DNA of 64,000 nucleotides from positions 1,520,663-1,584,662 of the forward strand of contig NC_009714.1 in NCBI RefSeq assembly GCF_000017585.1, written 5' to 3'. The first letter of the stretch is position 1; each line of letters begins with the position of its first letter. A program made the position numbers and the translations under genes. Of the stretch, positions 36,745-44,795 are shown one piece after another. The notes under the pieces are model-generated. The model did not search any database. It saw only the letters and a program-made list of their open reading frames with translations, and was not told where the DNA came from. The stretch is from Campylobacter hominis ATCC BAA-381 (GTDB lineage Bacteria > Campylobacterota > Campylobacteria > Campylobacterales > Campylobacteraceae).

Positions 36745-37036
36745 CTTCATAAATTTCAAGATTTGCATTTTTAAAATGCATATGAGCGGTCTCACCGGCA
36801 TTTGCGTGAGCTTTTTTAAACTCATTCGATTTGGTCCAATTTTCAAAACTTTTGAAATTTTGCCACTTTACAAATGAACTGACCACGCAATAATTAGTCT
36901 CAGGACTCGCTTTTAATAGGTGAAATTCCACAAATCCATCAACACTTGAAAGATAAGAGTTTCTATTTTTCCAGCGCTCTATAAATTCATCTACAAATTC
37001 ATTTTTTATATTAAATTTATTCATAACAACTATCAT
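36734..37036 (-). CDS. Antibiotic-biosynthesis-monooxygenase (ABM) domain protein, HmoA/IsdG-like
   Basis: A 100-residue single-domain ferredoxin-fold protein. Visible family features are MNKFNIKNEFVDEFIERWKN at the N terminus, GFVEFHLL, FVKWQNFKSFENW and SNEFKKAHA. Proteins with this pattern degrade haem (IsdG/HmoA) or act as small monooxygenases; substrate is not proven here. I place the start at 37036, where TTGGAG lies 7 bases upstream, instead of the longer in-frame option at 37066. It is followed upstream by the DJ-1-type gene on the same strand. Confidence 0.75.
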   Translation of the reverse strand: MIVVMNKFNIKNEFVDEFIERWKNRNSYLSSVDGFVEFHLLKASPETNYCVVSSFVKWQNFKSFENWTKSNEFKKAHANAGETAHMHFKNANLEIYEVVI

Positions 37037-37073
37037 TTTAAATCTCCAAAATTTGTGAAATTTCACCCGTGTT

Positions 37074-37622
37074 TTATTTAAATAAAAGCCCTGCTTTTAC
37101 CTCATTATAAACATTTTCGCCAGCCAAATCTTTTACAATAGCAAGAGCAAATTCCATAGCAGTAGCAGGGCCACGCGAAGTCATCACATTTTCATCTCTT
37201 ACGACATTTGATTTATCACCAGCAAAACCAGCAAGATTTATTTTTTTCTCAAATCCAGGATAGCAAGTATAGCTGTTTTTTAAAACTCCGGCGCTTCCTA
37301 AAACCCAAGGTGCGGCGCAAATTGCCCCGATTTTAAGTTTTTTATCATCAAATTCGCGTAAAATTTTATGAAATTTTTCACTTTTTGATAAAATTTCATT
37401 ATTTTTAAATCCACCAGGAAGCAAAATCATATCGAAATCACTAACTTTAAACTCGCTAAAATCAGTATCGGCTACAATTTTTATACCATGAGCTCCGATT
37501 ACATTAATACCGTCGTATCCTACAACTACAGATTTTATACCACCTCTTCTTAATACATCTATAAGCGTTACAGCTTCCGATTCTTCGTATCCGTCAGCCA
37601 AAATTACAGCAACTTTTTTCAT
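37074..37622 (-). CDS. DJ-1/PfpI-family protein
   Basis: A 182-residue protein of the DJ-1/ThiJ group. VAVILADGYEESEAVTLIDVLRRGG at the N terminus carries the conserved Glu, and IGAICAAPWVLGSAGVL carries the reactive Cys of the nucleophile elbow. Members act in protection from carbonyl and oxidative damage or as glyoxalases/chaperones. The start at 37622 is set by GGAGG 5 bases upstream; a longer TTG start at 37634 would overlap that site. The gene ends 38 bases before the ABM gene. Confidence 0.85.
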   Translation of the reverse strand: MKKVAVILADGYEESEAVTLIDVLRRGGIKSVVVGYDGINVIGAHGIKIVADTDFSEFKVSDFDMILLPGGFKNNEILSKSEKFHKILREFDDKKLKIGAICAAPWVLGSAGVLKNSYTCYPGFEKKINLAGFAGDKSNVVRDENVMTSRGPATAMEFALAIVKDLAGENVYNEVKAGLLFK

Positions 37623-37751
37623 CTTTACCTCCAAAACAAAAATTTATACAATTTTAATTTCCTTTAATAAATTTTTATCAAATTTACGATATATTAAGCT
37701 AAATTTTAGCAAAATACATTTTATTGAATTTATAAAAAACGAGGACAAATT

Positions 37752-39098
37752 ATGGAAGAAAAGCATTATGAAGTTGTCGTTATAGGCGGCGGAATCACTG
37801 GTGCTGCGCTACTATATGAACTTGCCAGATACACGGATATAAAAAATATAGCACTTGTAGAAAAATATGAGGGAATCGCGACATTAAACTCAAAAGGCAC
37901 GGCAAATTCGCAAACGATTCACTGCGGCGATATAGAGACAAACTACACTTTTGAAAAAGCTAAAAAAGTAAAACGAACCGCTGATATGGTAGTAAAATAT
38001 GGGCTTCAATATGGCTATCAAAATAAATTTATGTTTGCAAATCAAAAGATGGCCATGGGTGTCGGGGAACGCGAAGTAGATATCATAAAAGAAAGATTTG
38101 AAATTTTCAAAGAGCTTTATCCGTATTTGGAACTTTTTGACAAAGAAAAACTTAAAGAAATCGAGCCGAAAATAGTATTTGATGAAAATGGCAACGAAAG
38201 ACCGGAAAATATCATATCAATGGGCGTACAAAAAGAAGTTTATACTACTATAAATTATGGAGCTATGGCTATTTCACTAACTGAAAATGCAAAAAAACAG
38301 GAAAATAAAACCTGTGATATATTTTTAAATACTGAAGTATTGGGTATTACACATATAGGTGACAAATTTTTCCTACGTACAAGAAACAATATGGCAATTA
38401 GTGCAAATTTTGTCGTAGTTGATGCAGGAGCTCATTCGCTTTGGTTAGCTCATCGCATGGGATACGGTAAAAATATGGGATGTATAAGTATGGCGGGAAG
38501 CTTTTATCTGACAAAACAACATTTGCTGAATGGAAAAGTTTATATGGTTCAAAATCCGAAACTTCCGTTTGCAGCACTTCACGGAGACCCTGATATTTTA
38601 GCAGACGGATGCACAAGATTCGGTCCTACTGCTTTAGCACTTCCAAAATTGGAGCGTTATAAAGGTTTAAAAAGCGTGCCAGAATACTTCCAAACTCTAA
38701 ATTTCAGCAAAGAAGTAGTCCAAATTTTATGGGATTTAATAAAAGACAGTGATATTCGAAACTATGTATTTAGAAATTATCTGTTTGAAATTCCTGAAAT
38801 CGGTAAAAAGCTTTTTGTAGAGGATGCAAAGAAAATCGTACCGTCTCTTAAAACAGAAGATATTTACTATGCAAAAGGTTTTGGCGGCGTACGTCCGCAA
38901 GTGTTGAATCGCACCGAAAAAAAACTTATGCTCGGTGAAGCTTCAATTGACACGGAAAAAGGAATTATTTTTAATATGACTCCAAGTCCAGGAGCTACGA
39001 GCTGCCTTGGAAATGCCGAACGAGACGTCAAAAAAGTATGCGCATTCTTAAACAAAACTTTTGACGAACAAAAATTTACAGCCGAATTGGTTGATTAA
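37752..39098 (+). CDS. mqo: Malate:quinone oxidoreductase
   Basis: A 448-residue FAD enzyme of the inner membrane face that oxidises malate to oxaloacetate with quinone as acceptor. The N-terminal nucleotide fold is VVVIGGGITGAALLYELAR (residues 8-26), followed by SKGTANSQTIHCGDIETNY. The C-terminal FAD part reads FNMTPSPGATSCLGNAE. It matches the Campylobacter/Helicobacter Mqo type, and pyk is next, as in C. jejuni. ACGAGG precedes the ATG. Confidence 0.9.
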   Translation: MEEKHYEVVVIGGGITGAALLYELARYTDIKNIALVEKYEGIATLNSKGTANSQTIHCGDIETNYTFEKAKKVKRTADMVVKYGLQYGYQNKFMFANQKMAMGVGEREVDIIKERFEIFKELYPYLELFDKEKLKEIEPKIVFDENGNERPENIISMGVQKEVYTTINYGAMAISLTENAKKQENKTCDIFLNTEVLGITHIGDKFFLRTRNNMAISANFVVVDAGAHSLWLAHRMGYGKNMGCISMAGSFYLTKQHLLNGKVYMVQNPKLPFAALHGDPDILADGCTRFGPTALALPKLERYKGLKSVPEYFQTLNFSKEVVQILWDLIKDSDIRNYVFRNYLFEIPEIGKKLFVEDAKKIVPSLKTEDIYYAKGFGGVRPQVLNRTEKKLMLGEASIDTEKGIIFNMTPSPGATSCLGNAERDVKKVCAFLNKTFDEQKFTAELVD

Positions 39099-39104
39099 AC
39101 CTTA

Positions 39105-39140
39105 AAATTCCTATGAAATCTCATAGGAATTTCTCTTTTT
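39105..39140 (+). terminator. mqo terminator
   Basis: A 12-bp stem (AAATTCCTATGA and its complement) with loop AATC, followed by CTCTTTTT; it starts 7 bases after the stop. Confidence 0.85.
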
Positions 39141-39202
39141 TATTATTTTAAAATTTAGATTTTCATTATAGAATTCTCCGCAATTTACAGGAAGGAGAAA
39201 AA

Positions 39203-40657
39203 ATGTTCAAAAAAACAAAAATTTTGGCAACACTAGGACCTGCAAGCGATAAAATTGAAACAATTGAAGCTATGGTAAAAGCAGGTGTAGACGCATTTAG
39301 AATGAATTTCAGTCACGGTACTCATGAATATCACGAAGAAAATTTAAATAAAATCCATGAAATAGAAAAAAAACTTGATAGAAGAATCGGTATTTTTCAA
39401 GATATCAGCGGCCCAAAAATAAGAGTTGGAAAGCTGAAAGAACAATTTAAACTTAAAGCGGAAGATCGCCTTATTTTCGTGCCGGAAGAAATAGTCGGTG
39501 AAAAAATCGATGAAAAAACCTACAAACTTTGTATCAATCAACCGGAAATTTTACCGCTAATGAAGAAAGGCGAATATATCTATCTGTATGACGGCTTTAT
39601 ACGTGCAAAAGTTACAAATGTAAGCAACGAAGCTGTAGAAGCCGTACTTGAAAATGATGGAATTTTAACATCAAATAAAGGTGTAAATTTTCCAAATACT
39701 CGTATAAATATTGACATAATAACAGAAAAAGATTTGCAGGATTTGCGCTGGGGTGCAGAACATGGAGTTAATTTCGTAGGAATTTCATTTGTACAATCCG
39801 CAAATGATATTTTGCGCGTGCGCGAAATTTTAAAAAATTTAGGTTCAAAAGCTAAAATTTATGCCAAAATAGAAAAATTCGACGCTGTAGAAAATATAGA
39901 TGAAATTATACAAGTAAGCGACGGAATAATGGTAGCAAGAGGAGATCTTGGTATAGAAATGCCGTTTTACGAAATTCCGCGCATTCAAAAGAAAATCATA
40001 AAACTGGCAAACGCTCACGCAAAACCTGTTATCACAGCCACTCAAATGATGCTTAGTATGACCGAAAGAGAACGCGCTACAAGAGCTGAAATCAGTGATG
40101 TAGCAAATGCTGTGCTTGACGGAACTGACGCGGTTATGCTAAGTGAAGAAAGTGCAATCGGTCACAATCCTGTAGCAGTTGTGGAAGCTATGAGCTCTAC
40201 AATCATCGAAACAGAAAAAGTTTATCACTACAATTGCTTTGATGATTATGATTTTTACGATGAAACCGATATGATCACAAGTTCAACCGCAAGGCTTGCT
40301 ATGCGACTTCAAGCAGGAGCGATACTTTCTATAACAGGAAGTGGCAAATCGGCAATAAAACTTGCAAGAAATCGCACCAAAATAGATATTATAGCAATCG
40401 CTCACGATGAGCAGACAGCCCATTCACTTACACTTGCTTGGGGCGTAATTCCTGCACTTGTAGTTCCAAAAACGCGTGTAAATTTCTTGCTTGCCGAAAT
40501 CATTAATCAAGCTTACAACAAGCGACTTATCGAAAGCTCAGGCACATACGTGATGACTGCAGGATTTCCAACAGGTGTGGAAGGAAGCACAAACTACATA
40601 AGAATACTCAAAAAGACTCAAATAGACTATTACCGCGACGCCGCAATAGATATTTAA
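39203..40657 (+). CDS. pyk: Pyruvate kinase
   Basis: A 484-residue glycolytic/anaplerotic enzyme converting PEP and ADP to pyruvate and ATP. The barrel carries TKILATLGPASDKIETI at the N terminus, FRMNFSHGTHEYH, the active-site IYAKIEKFDAVENIDEI and the KPVITATQMMLSM segment. The B domain (about residues 70-165) and C-terminal allosteric domain are complete. In Campylobacter, which lacks phosphofructokinase, it works mainly downwards from PEP. A GGAAGGAG site precedes the ATG. Confidence 0.96.
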   Translation: MFKKTKILATLGPASDKIETIEAMVKAGVDAFRMNFSHGTHEYHEENLNKIHEIEKKLDRRIGIFQDISGPKIRVGKLKEQFKLKAEDRLIFVPEEIVGEKIDEKTYKLCINQPEILPLMKKGEYIYLYDGFIRAKVTNVSNEAVEAVLENDGILTSNKGVNFPNTRINIDIITEKDLQDLRWGAEHGVNFVGISFVQSANDILRVREILKNLGSKAKIYAKIEKFDAVENIDEIIQVSDGIMVARGDLGIEMPFYEIPRIQKKIIKLANAHAKPVITATQMMLSMTERERATRAEISDVANAVLDGTDAVMLSEESAIGHNPVAVVEAMSSTIIETEKVYHYNCFDDYDFYDETDMITSSTARLAMRLQAGAILSITGSGKSAIKLARNRTKIDIIAIAHDEQTAHSLTLAWGVIPALVVPKTRVNFLLAEIINQAYNKRLIESSGTYVMTAGFPTGVEGSTNYIRILKKTQIDYYRDAAIDI

Positions 40658-40667
40658 TCTTTCTAAA

Positions 40668-40696
40668 ATAAGGAATTAAATTTTTTAATTCCTTAT
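40668..40696 (+). terminator. Hairpin after pyk
   Basis: A 13-bp perfect stem (ATAAGGAATTAAA and complement, TTT loop), 10 bases past the stop, without a following T run. It is probably a 3'-end structure. Confidence 0.55.
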
Positions 40697-41256
40697 AAAT
40701 CAAAAATCTATTTTTTACTTCATAATATTTTGTTTTACCGTGCATAAAGATAATATGACGTTATAAAATAATATATAGTGAATAAAAATTTACCTTTTTG
40801 ATAATCCAGCTCGAAAACTATGATGATAAAAAAATAAAATTTCTAAAATTACTATTTATAAAAAAGATAACATCAATTCAAAAACCGCACAAAATAAAAG
40901 TATAAAATAGAAACTCAAGAAGCTTGCTATAATCCAAAAATTTTATCTCCTATCCGCTTTATTTTTTATACAAAAACGGCTTTGCAATTGTACCAATAAC
41001 TTATTTGGAATTACGGTTTCAATAAATTTTGAATTTTTGCAAAATTTAAATATCATTACGTATTTATCAAGTAAGACAGCGACAAAAACGCGCTGCAACT
41101 TTAGCATTTCATCAAAATTGAATTTTTTATTTGTAAGTTATAAATCCGAAATTTCGCAAATATGATATTTTTATTTGATTTTTAAAATTTTAAGTTGAAA
41201 TTTTATTCAAATCTTTTTTAAATTTGCAAAAAAAGTTTAAAAATTTACAGCAAATT
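40697..41256. other. AT-rich convergent gap with an unsupported small frame
   Basis: About 560 bases between pyk and hisG. On the minus strand 41107-40943 is a 54-codon frame beginning MLKLQRVFVAVLLDKY with fairly normal amino-acid composition. It has no ribosome site and I recognise no family. No RNA gene or terminator for hisG is clear. Confidence 0.4.
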
Positions 41257-41865
41257 TTAAATTACGCCATTTATTTTTTCACGTAAATCTAAAATTTCAT
41301 CTCTTTTTGTAATAAAACTGTTTCTATTTGCAATCAAATGTGCTGAACTTTGCATAATGACTTCGGCAACTTTTAATCCGTTTTGCCTCATAGTAGCACC
41401 GGTTTCAACGTTATCAACTATTGCGTCCGCCAAACCTATCAAAGGTGCAAGCTCAATCGAACCGTAAAGTTTTATTATTTTTACAGGAGTTGCCTTGCCG
41501 GCAAAAAAATTTCTTGTTATATTTGGCATTTTTGTGGCTACCTTGAGCCTTGCGGCGTTATAATCAAGCTCATTTTCTTTTTTTATACCGACACAAATTT
41601 TACATTTTCCAATTCCTAAATCAAGCAGCCTTAAGACGTCCGGTCTATGTTCTTCAAGCACATCAAGCCCTACTACTCCGATATCAGCCGCACCATTTGT
41701 GACATAAGCCGGAATATCCTGATTGCGAACATATAAAAATTTAAAATTTCCCTCACTTAAAATAAGTTTGCGATCTTCAAACTCAAATTTCATATCAAAA
41801 ATTTTGCGGAAAATTGCAAGTGTATCATCGGCTATTCGCCCTTTTGGAAGTGCTATTGTAATCAT
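41257..41865 (-). CDS. hisG: ATP phosphoribosyltransferase, short form
   Basis: A 202-residue enzyme for the first step of histidine synthesis (ATP + PRPP). IALPKGRIADDTLAIF is at the N terminus, ADIGVVGLDVLEEH in the middle and DAIVDNVETGATMRQNGL (PRPP loop) near residue 150. It lacks the regulatory C-terminal domain of the roughly 290-residue long form, so by family knowledge it should need a HisZ partner, which is not in this window. Its ATG overlaps the coaX stop by one base, making it the last gene of a five-gene minus-strand operon. No other his genes are nearby. Confidence 0.93.
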   Translation of the reverse strand: MITIALPKGRIADDTLAIFRKIFDMKFEFEDRKLILSEGNFKFLYVRNQDIPAYVTNGAADIGVVGLDVLEEHRPDVLRLLDLGIGKCKICVGIKKENELDYNAARLKVATKMPNITRNFFAGKATPVKIIKLYGSIELAPLIGLADAIVDNVETGATMRQNGLKVAEVIMQSSAHLIANRNSFITKRDEILDLREKINGVI

Positions 41866-42485
41866 TAGAGTCCCTTACTTTTTATAACATTTAACATTGA
41901 TCTGAAAACCAAATTTTTATCATAAACGGCATTTTTAAAAAACTGTGACAAAAACTGGCCGTCTCCGCCTGTAATATAAATTTTGCGGTTTTTGGCAATA
42001 TTTTCCACCAATAAAACAACGGAATTTACTACGCCATAAGTTATCGCATCACGAGTATTTAAAGGAATTTTGTCTAAATTAACTTGCGAGTTTAACCCGA
42101 CATCAAGCACGCTTGAAATACTTTTGTAAGCCTCCACATACTTAGTAATACCTGGCAAAATAAATCCGCCCATATGTATGTTTTTATTTACCATATCGAC
42201 TGTAATAGCGCTTCCGGCGTCAATAACTATTCCATCATTTATAGCGCAACTTGCCGCAATTCTATCAACTCCGAGCTCTTTTGAATAAAGCGTATTTATC
42301 TCAAAATACGGTGCCAAATCAAAAAACAGTGTGCCTTTTAATTTTCTTTTAAAATTCGGATTTACATTTATAAAATAAACAGTATCTTTCGGCTCAAATT
42401 TTTGAAATTCTTTGATTGACATAACTTTTGAAATACCGTTATTGTAAAATTTAGCCGTGGAATTTCCTATATCACACAAAATCAT
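41865..42485 (-). CDS. coaX: Type III pantothenate kinase
   Basis: A 206-residue kinase for the first step of coenzyme A synthesis. CDIGNSTAKFYNNG (phosphate-1 motif), LGVDRIAASCAI, VIDAGSAITVDMV and MGGFILPG are the family signatures. It overlaps the upstream 110-residue gene by 14 bases and hisG by one. The place of coaX next to mqo/pyk-type genes and the lipoprotein gene matches C. jejuni. Confidence 0.93.
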   Translation of the reverse strand: MILCDIGNSTAKFYNNGISKVMSIKEFQKFEPKDTVYFINVNPNFKRKLKGTLFFDLAPYFEINTLYSKELGVDRIAASCAINDGIVIDAGSAITVDMVNKNIHMGGFILPGITKYVEAYKSISSVLDVGLNSQVNLDKIPLNTRDAITYGVVNSVVLLVENIAKNRKIYITGGDGQFLSQFFKNAVYDKNLVFRSMLNVIKSKGL

Positions 42486-42804
42486 AAATCATAAATCCGT
42501 TTTCATTTAAAATTTTAGCAGCTTTTGAACAAAGCGCCGAGTTTAAAAATAAAATTTTCTTTTTTATTATTTTATTTTCACTGCTTTGCACTTTTTTATC
42601 AATTTCAATTAAAGAAATGGCATCTTTGCTTACAAATCTGCTTTTAGCGTCTCTTAAATACAATAAAGTCCGAAATTGACTTAAATCAACTCCAAAAAAA
42701 ATACTTAAACTTCGTTTTTTTGTAAAATTTCCGGTTTCAATTGTTCTGAAATTTTTAAGTAAAATTTTATGCTTAACTAAAAGTTCGTTTATTTTATCGT
42801 TCAT
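42472..42804 (-). CDS. Conserved hypothetical protein of the coaX operon
   Basis: A 110-residue basic protein with no signal peptide, membrane helix or known motif (MNDKINELLVKHKILLKNF at the start, SKAAKILNENGFMIYDFV at the end). I do not recognise a function. It overlaps the upstream lipoprotein gene and the downstream coaX gene, as the corresponding small gene does in C. jejuni, so it is a real conserved operon member. The ATG at 42804 is preferred; a TTG two codons upstream (42810) is also possible. Confidence 0.7.
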   Translation of the reverse strand: MNDKINELLVKHKILLKNFRTIETGNFTKKRSLSIFFGVDLSQFRTLLYLRDAKSRFVSKDAISLIEIDKKVQSSENKIIKKKILFLNSALCSKAAKILNENGFMIYDFV

Positions 42805-43810
42805 CGCCAAATTTCAAAAATTTATTACCTGTATATAAATTATCTTTATCACTAAAAATTTTATCGTCTATTTCATCAGGCAGTTCAAAAATTTTAACAT
42901 TATTTAAATTCAAATTCATACGAATTAAAAAGCCGGTTTTTTCCACTATATAAATGTTAGAATCTGAAATCGTAGGAGCCAAAAATATCGCAAAAGTCAA
43001 CTTTGTCTCGTTTATTTTTTGAAAATTAAAATCCAAAATTTGCACAACGCCGTCTTTTAAAAACAGATAAATTTTGTCTTTATCGAAAATTACATCTTTT
43101 ATATCGGCCGCATATGTCTGAACTCCTGCAGGAGCAAGTTTTACAATCTTAGTCGCAGTCGCGCCGTAAAGATTTTGACCGTGTACGCCAAGCTCAATTA
43201 CGTTATTGAAAAAAGGTTGAGCGCTGATTACATATTCTTGCGTAATTCTGTTTATATTTAAATCGGCAATTGCGATTTTACCGTCAAGTGTACCAAAAAC
43301 TACAAGATAATCCAAAAATACAGGCGCTGCGGCTCTTACATCAAGCGCAAAATTTTGAGAAAATGCTCTATCAAGCACCACTGCGCCTGAGTTTATTTTA
43401 ATTATATAAGCGTGATTATCAGCACTTAAAACCGCCAAATTATTGCCGTTTATATTTGCAGCAATCGCTTGCGCGCTTAAATTCTGATCTAAAATTATGC
43501 CGCCGTTTTCATCTAAAACTTTGATAGCTCCAGCCACATCGCTGACTATAAATTTGTTCTCAGCTTCATTAAGCAAAATTTCGCCTTTATTAAGCTTTAA
43601 ATTTTTATTCAAGCCGCTTTTTGAAATCACATTTCCATTATCCAATGTAGCTACCTGCTTATTTGCAAAAATTATATCATCGGGCAAAGAGCCGCTGTAA
43701 GATATCTTCTTTGTGATATTTTCGTCTCCGGGCTCAAAGTATAACCTTTTTGTAGTACAACCTGCAAAAGCAAGACAAAGCGCAAGTAAAATTAAAATAT
43801 TTTTTCTCAT
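42794..43810 (-). CDS. Beta-propeller lipoprotein, BamB-like
   Basis: A 338-residue lipoprotein. The signal is MRKNILILLALCLAFAGC with lipobox AFAGC, so the mature protein is lipid-anchored at Cys18. The rest consists of repeated short beta segments with the rhythm of a PQQ/WD-type propeller (IKINSGAVVLDRAF, LDYLVVFGTLDGKIAIADL, KIVKLAPAGVQTYA). In E. coli the propeller lipoprotein BamB, an outer-membrane assembly factor, is encoded next to yfgM. Here the gene overlaps a YfgM-like gene by 4 bases. A BamB-type role is therefore suggested, not shown. Confidence 0.7.
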   Translation of the reverse strand: MRKNILILLALCLAFAGCTTKRLYFEPGDENITKKISYSGSLPDDIIFANKQVATLDNGNVISKSGLNKNLKLNKGEILLNEAENKFIVSDVAGAIKVLDENGGIILDQNLSAQAIAANINGNNLAVLSADNHAYIIKINSGAVVLDRAFSQNFALDVRAAAPVFLDYLVVFGTLDGKIAIADLNINRITQEYVISAQPFFNNVIELGVHGQNLYGATATKIVKLAPAGVQTYAADIKDVIFDKDKIYLFLKDGVVQILDFNFQKINETKLTFAIFLAPTISDSNIYIVEKTGFLIRMNLNLNNVKIFELPDEIDDKIFSDKDNLYTGNKFLKFGDER

Positions 43811-44376
43811 TTTTTATCCGTTATATTATAATGTTTTAAATTTTGAGCAATTTGATTTAGCGGTGAATTAAAAGGAATTTTATCAAATTCGTTTTTTGCA
43901 TCTTTCAGTTTTCCTTCTTTTAAAAGTTTAAAACCTTTGAGCAATGTTTCATAATCACTTAAAAGCTCGCCGCCACTTTTTCCGAGTTGCAAATTTATAA
44001 TATTTTTTAGCATAGGATCAAGTTTTTTATCATTTACAATTTCACTCATATCTACATTTTGAGAATTTTTTAAATTTTCAAGTTTATAAATAGCGTAAAG
44101 ATTGAAATCTTCATTTTTAAGCTCATTTAAAATTTTTTCATCATTCGGATTTTTAACAAGCTCACTAAAAATAACATTTGCTTTGTTTATCTTATACTCT
44201 TTATAAAATTCATTACCGTAATACGAAGCAAAGCCCAAAACCGCTAAAATAACGCAAGCTAAAAGCGGTTTTTTATATTTTTTTATAAAAAGTTCACTTT
44301 TTATCATACTTTGCAAAAACTGTTCTTCAGTGCCGATTTGCTCTTTAATGCCTTCTATATCGTCTTTTAAAGCCAA
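43807..44376 (-). CDS. YfgM-like membrane-anchored TPR protein
   Basis: A 189-residue protein. A short cytoplasmic N terminus and one membrane helix (PLLACVILAVLGFASYYGNEF, about residues 37-56) come first. A periplasmic helical-repeat domain follows (NDEKILNELKNEDFNLYAIY; GFKLLKEGKLKDAKNEFDKI). The layout is that of YfgM/PpiD-associated TPR proteins. I choose the TTG at 44376 because AAAGGAAATATT precedes it; the longer frame to 44415 has no ribosome site. It heads the operon with the BamB-like gene and diverges from gatC. Confidence 0.65.
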   Translation of the reverse strand: MALKDDIEGIKEQIGTEEQFLQSMIKSELFIKKYKKPLLACVILAVLGFASYYGNEFYKEYKINKANVIFSELVKNPNDEKILNELKNEDFNLYAIYKLENLKNSQNVDMSEIVNDKKLDPMLKNIINLQLGKSGGELLSDYETLLKGFKLLKEGKLKDAKNEFDKIPFNSPLNQIAQNLKHYNITDKK

Positions 44377-44455
44377 AATATTTCCTTTTCTAAAATTTTC
44401 GCATAATTTTATCATAAAATATTTAAAATACGGCTAATGTTAAAGTTAAATATGC

Positions 44456-44461
44456 TATAAT
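44456..44461 (+). promoter_or_regulatory. -10 box of gatC
   Basis: An extended -10, TATGCTATAAT, 29 bases before the gatC ATG. The leader holds AAAGGA as ribosome site. Confidence 0.65.
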
Positions 44462-44490
44462 ATCTAACTTTTTATCAACAAAGGAAAAAA

Positions 44491-44784
44491 ATGATAATAG
44501 ATGAAAATCTTTTGGCAAAATTAGAAAAACTCACAGCATTCAAAGTTCCGGACGAAAAAAGAGATGAAATTAAAGCACAACTTAATGAAATTGTAAATTT
44601 TGTAGAAGTTTTAAACGAACTTGATTTAGATAAAACAAATGCGGCTATTACTACGTTGAAAGGCGGCACACCGTTTCGTGAAGATAAGCCGGATAATAAT
44701 AATGATGAGATAATGAATATAATATTAAAAAATGCACCCGATATTGACGGCTCATATTTTGTCGTACCAAAAATCATAGATTAA
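44491..44784 (+). CDS. gatC: Aspartyl/glutamyl-tRNA amidotransferase subunit C
   Basis: A 97-residue small subunit of GatCAB, which converts Glu-tRNA(Gln) and Asp-tRNA(Asn) to Gln- and Asn-tRNA. It shows LLAKLEKLTAFKVPDEKRDEI and the conserved FREDKP near residue 69. gatA and gatB are elsewhere. The pilT-type gene follows after 11 bases. Confidence 0.92.
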   Translation: MIIDENLLAKLEKLTAFKVPDEKRDEIKAQLNEIVNFVEVLNELDLDKTNAAITTLKGGTPFREDKPDNNNDEIMNIILKNAPDIDGSYFVVPKIID

Positions 44785-44795
44785 GGAGAAAATCC

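Noticed and set aside
40927-40933. TATAAT-like box downstream of pyk
   Set aside because: No plus-strand gene or RNA-like structure follows for several kilobases, so a promoter role is unsupported.
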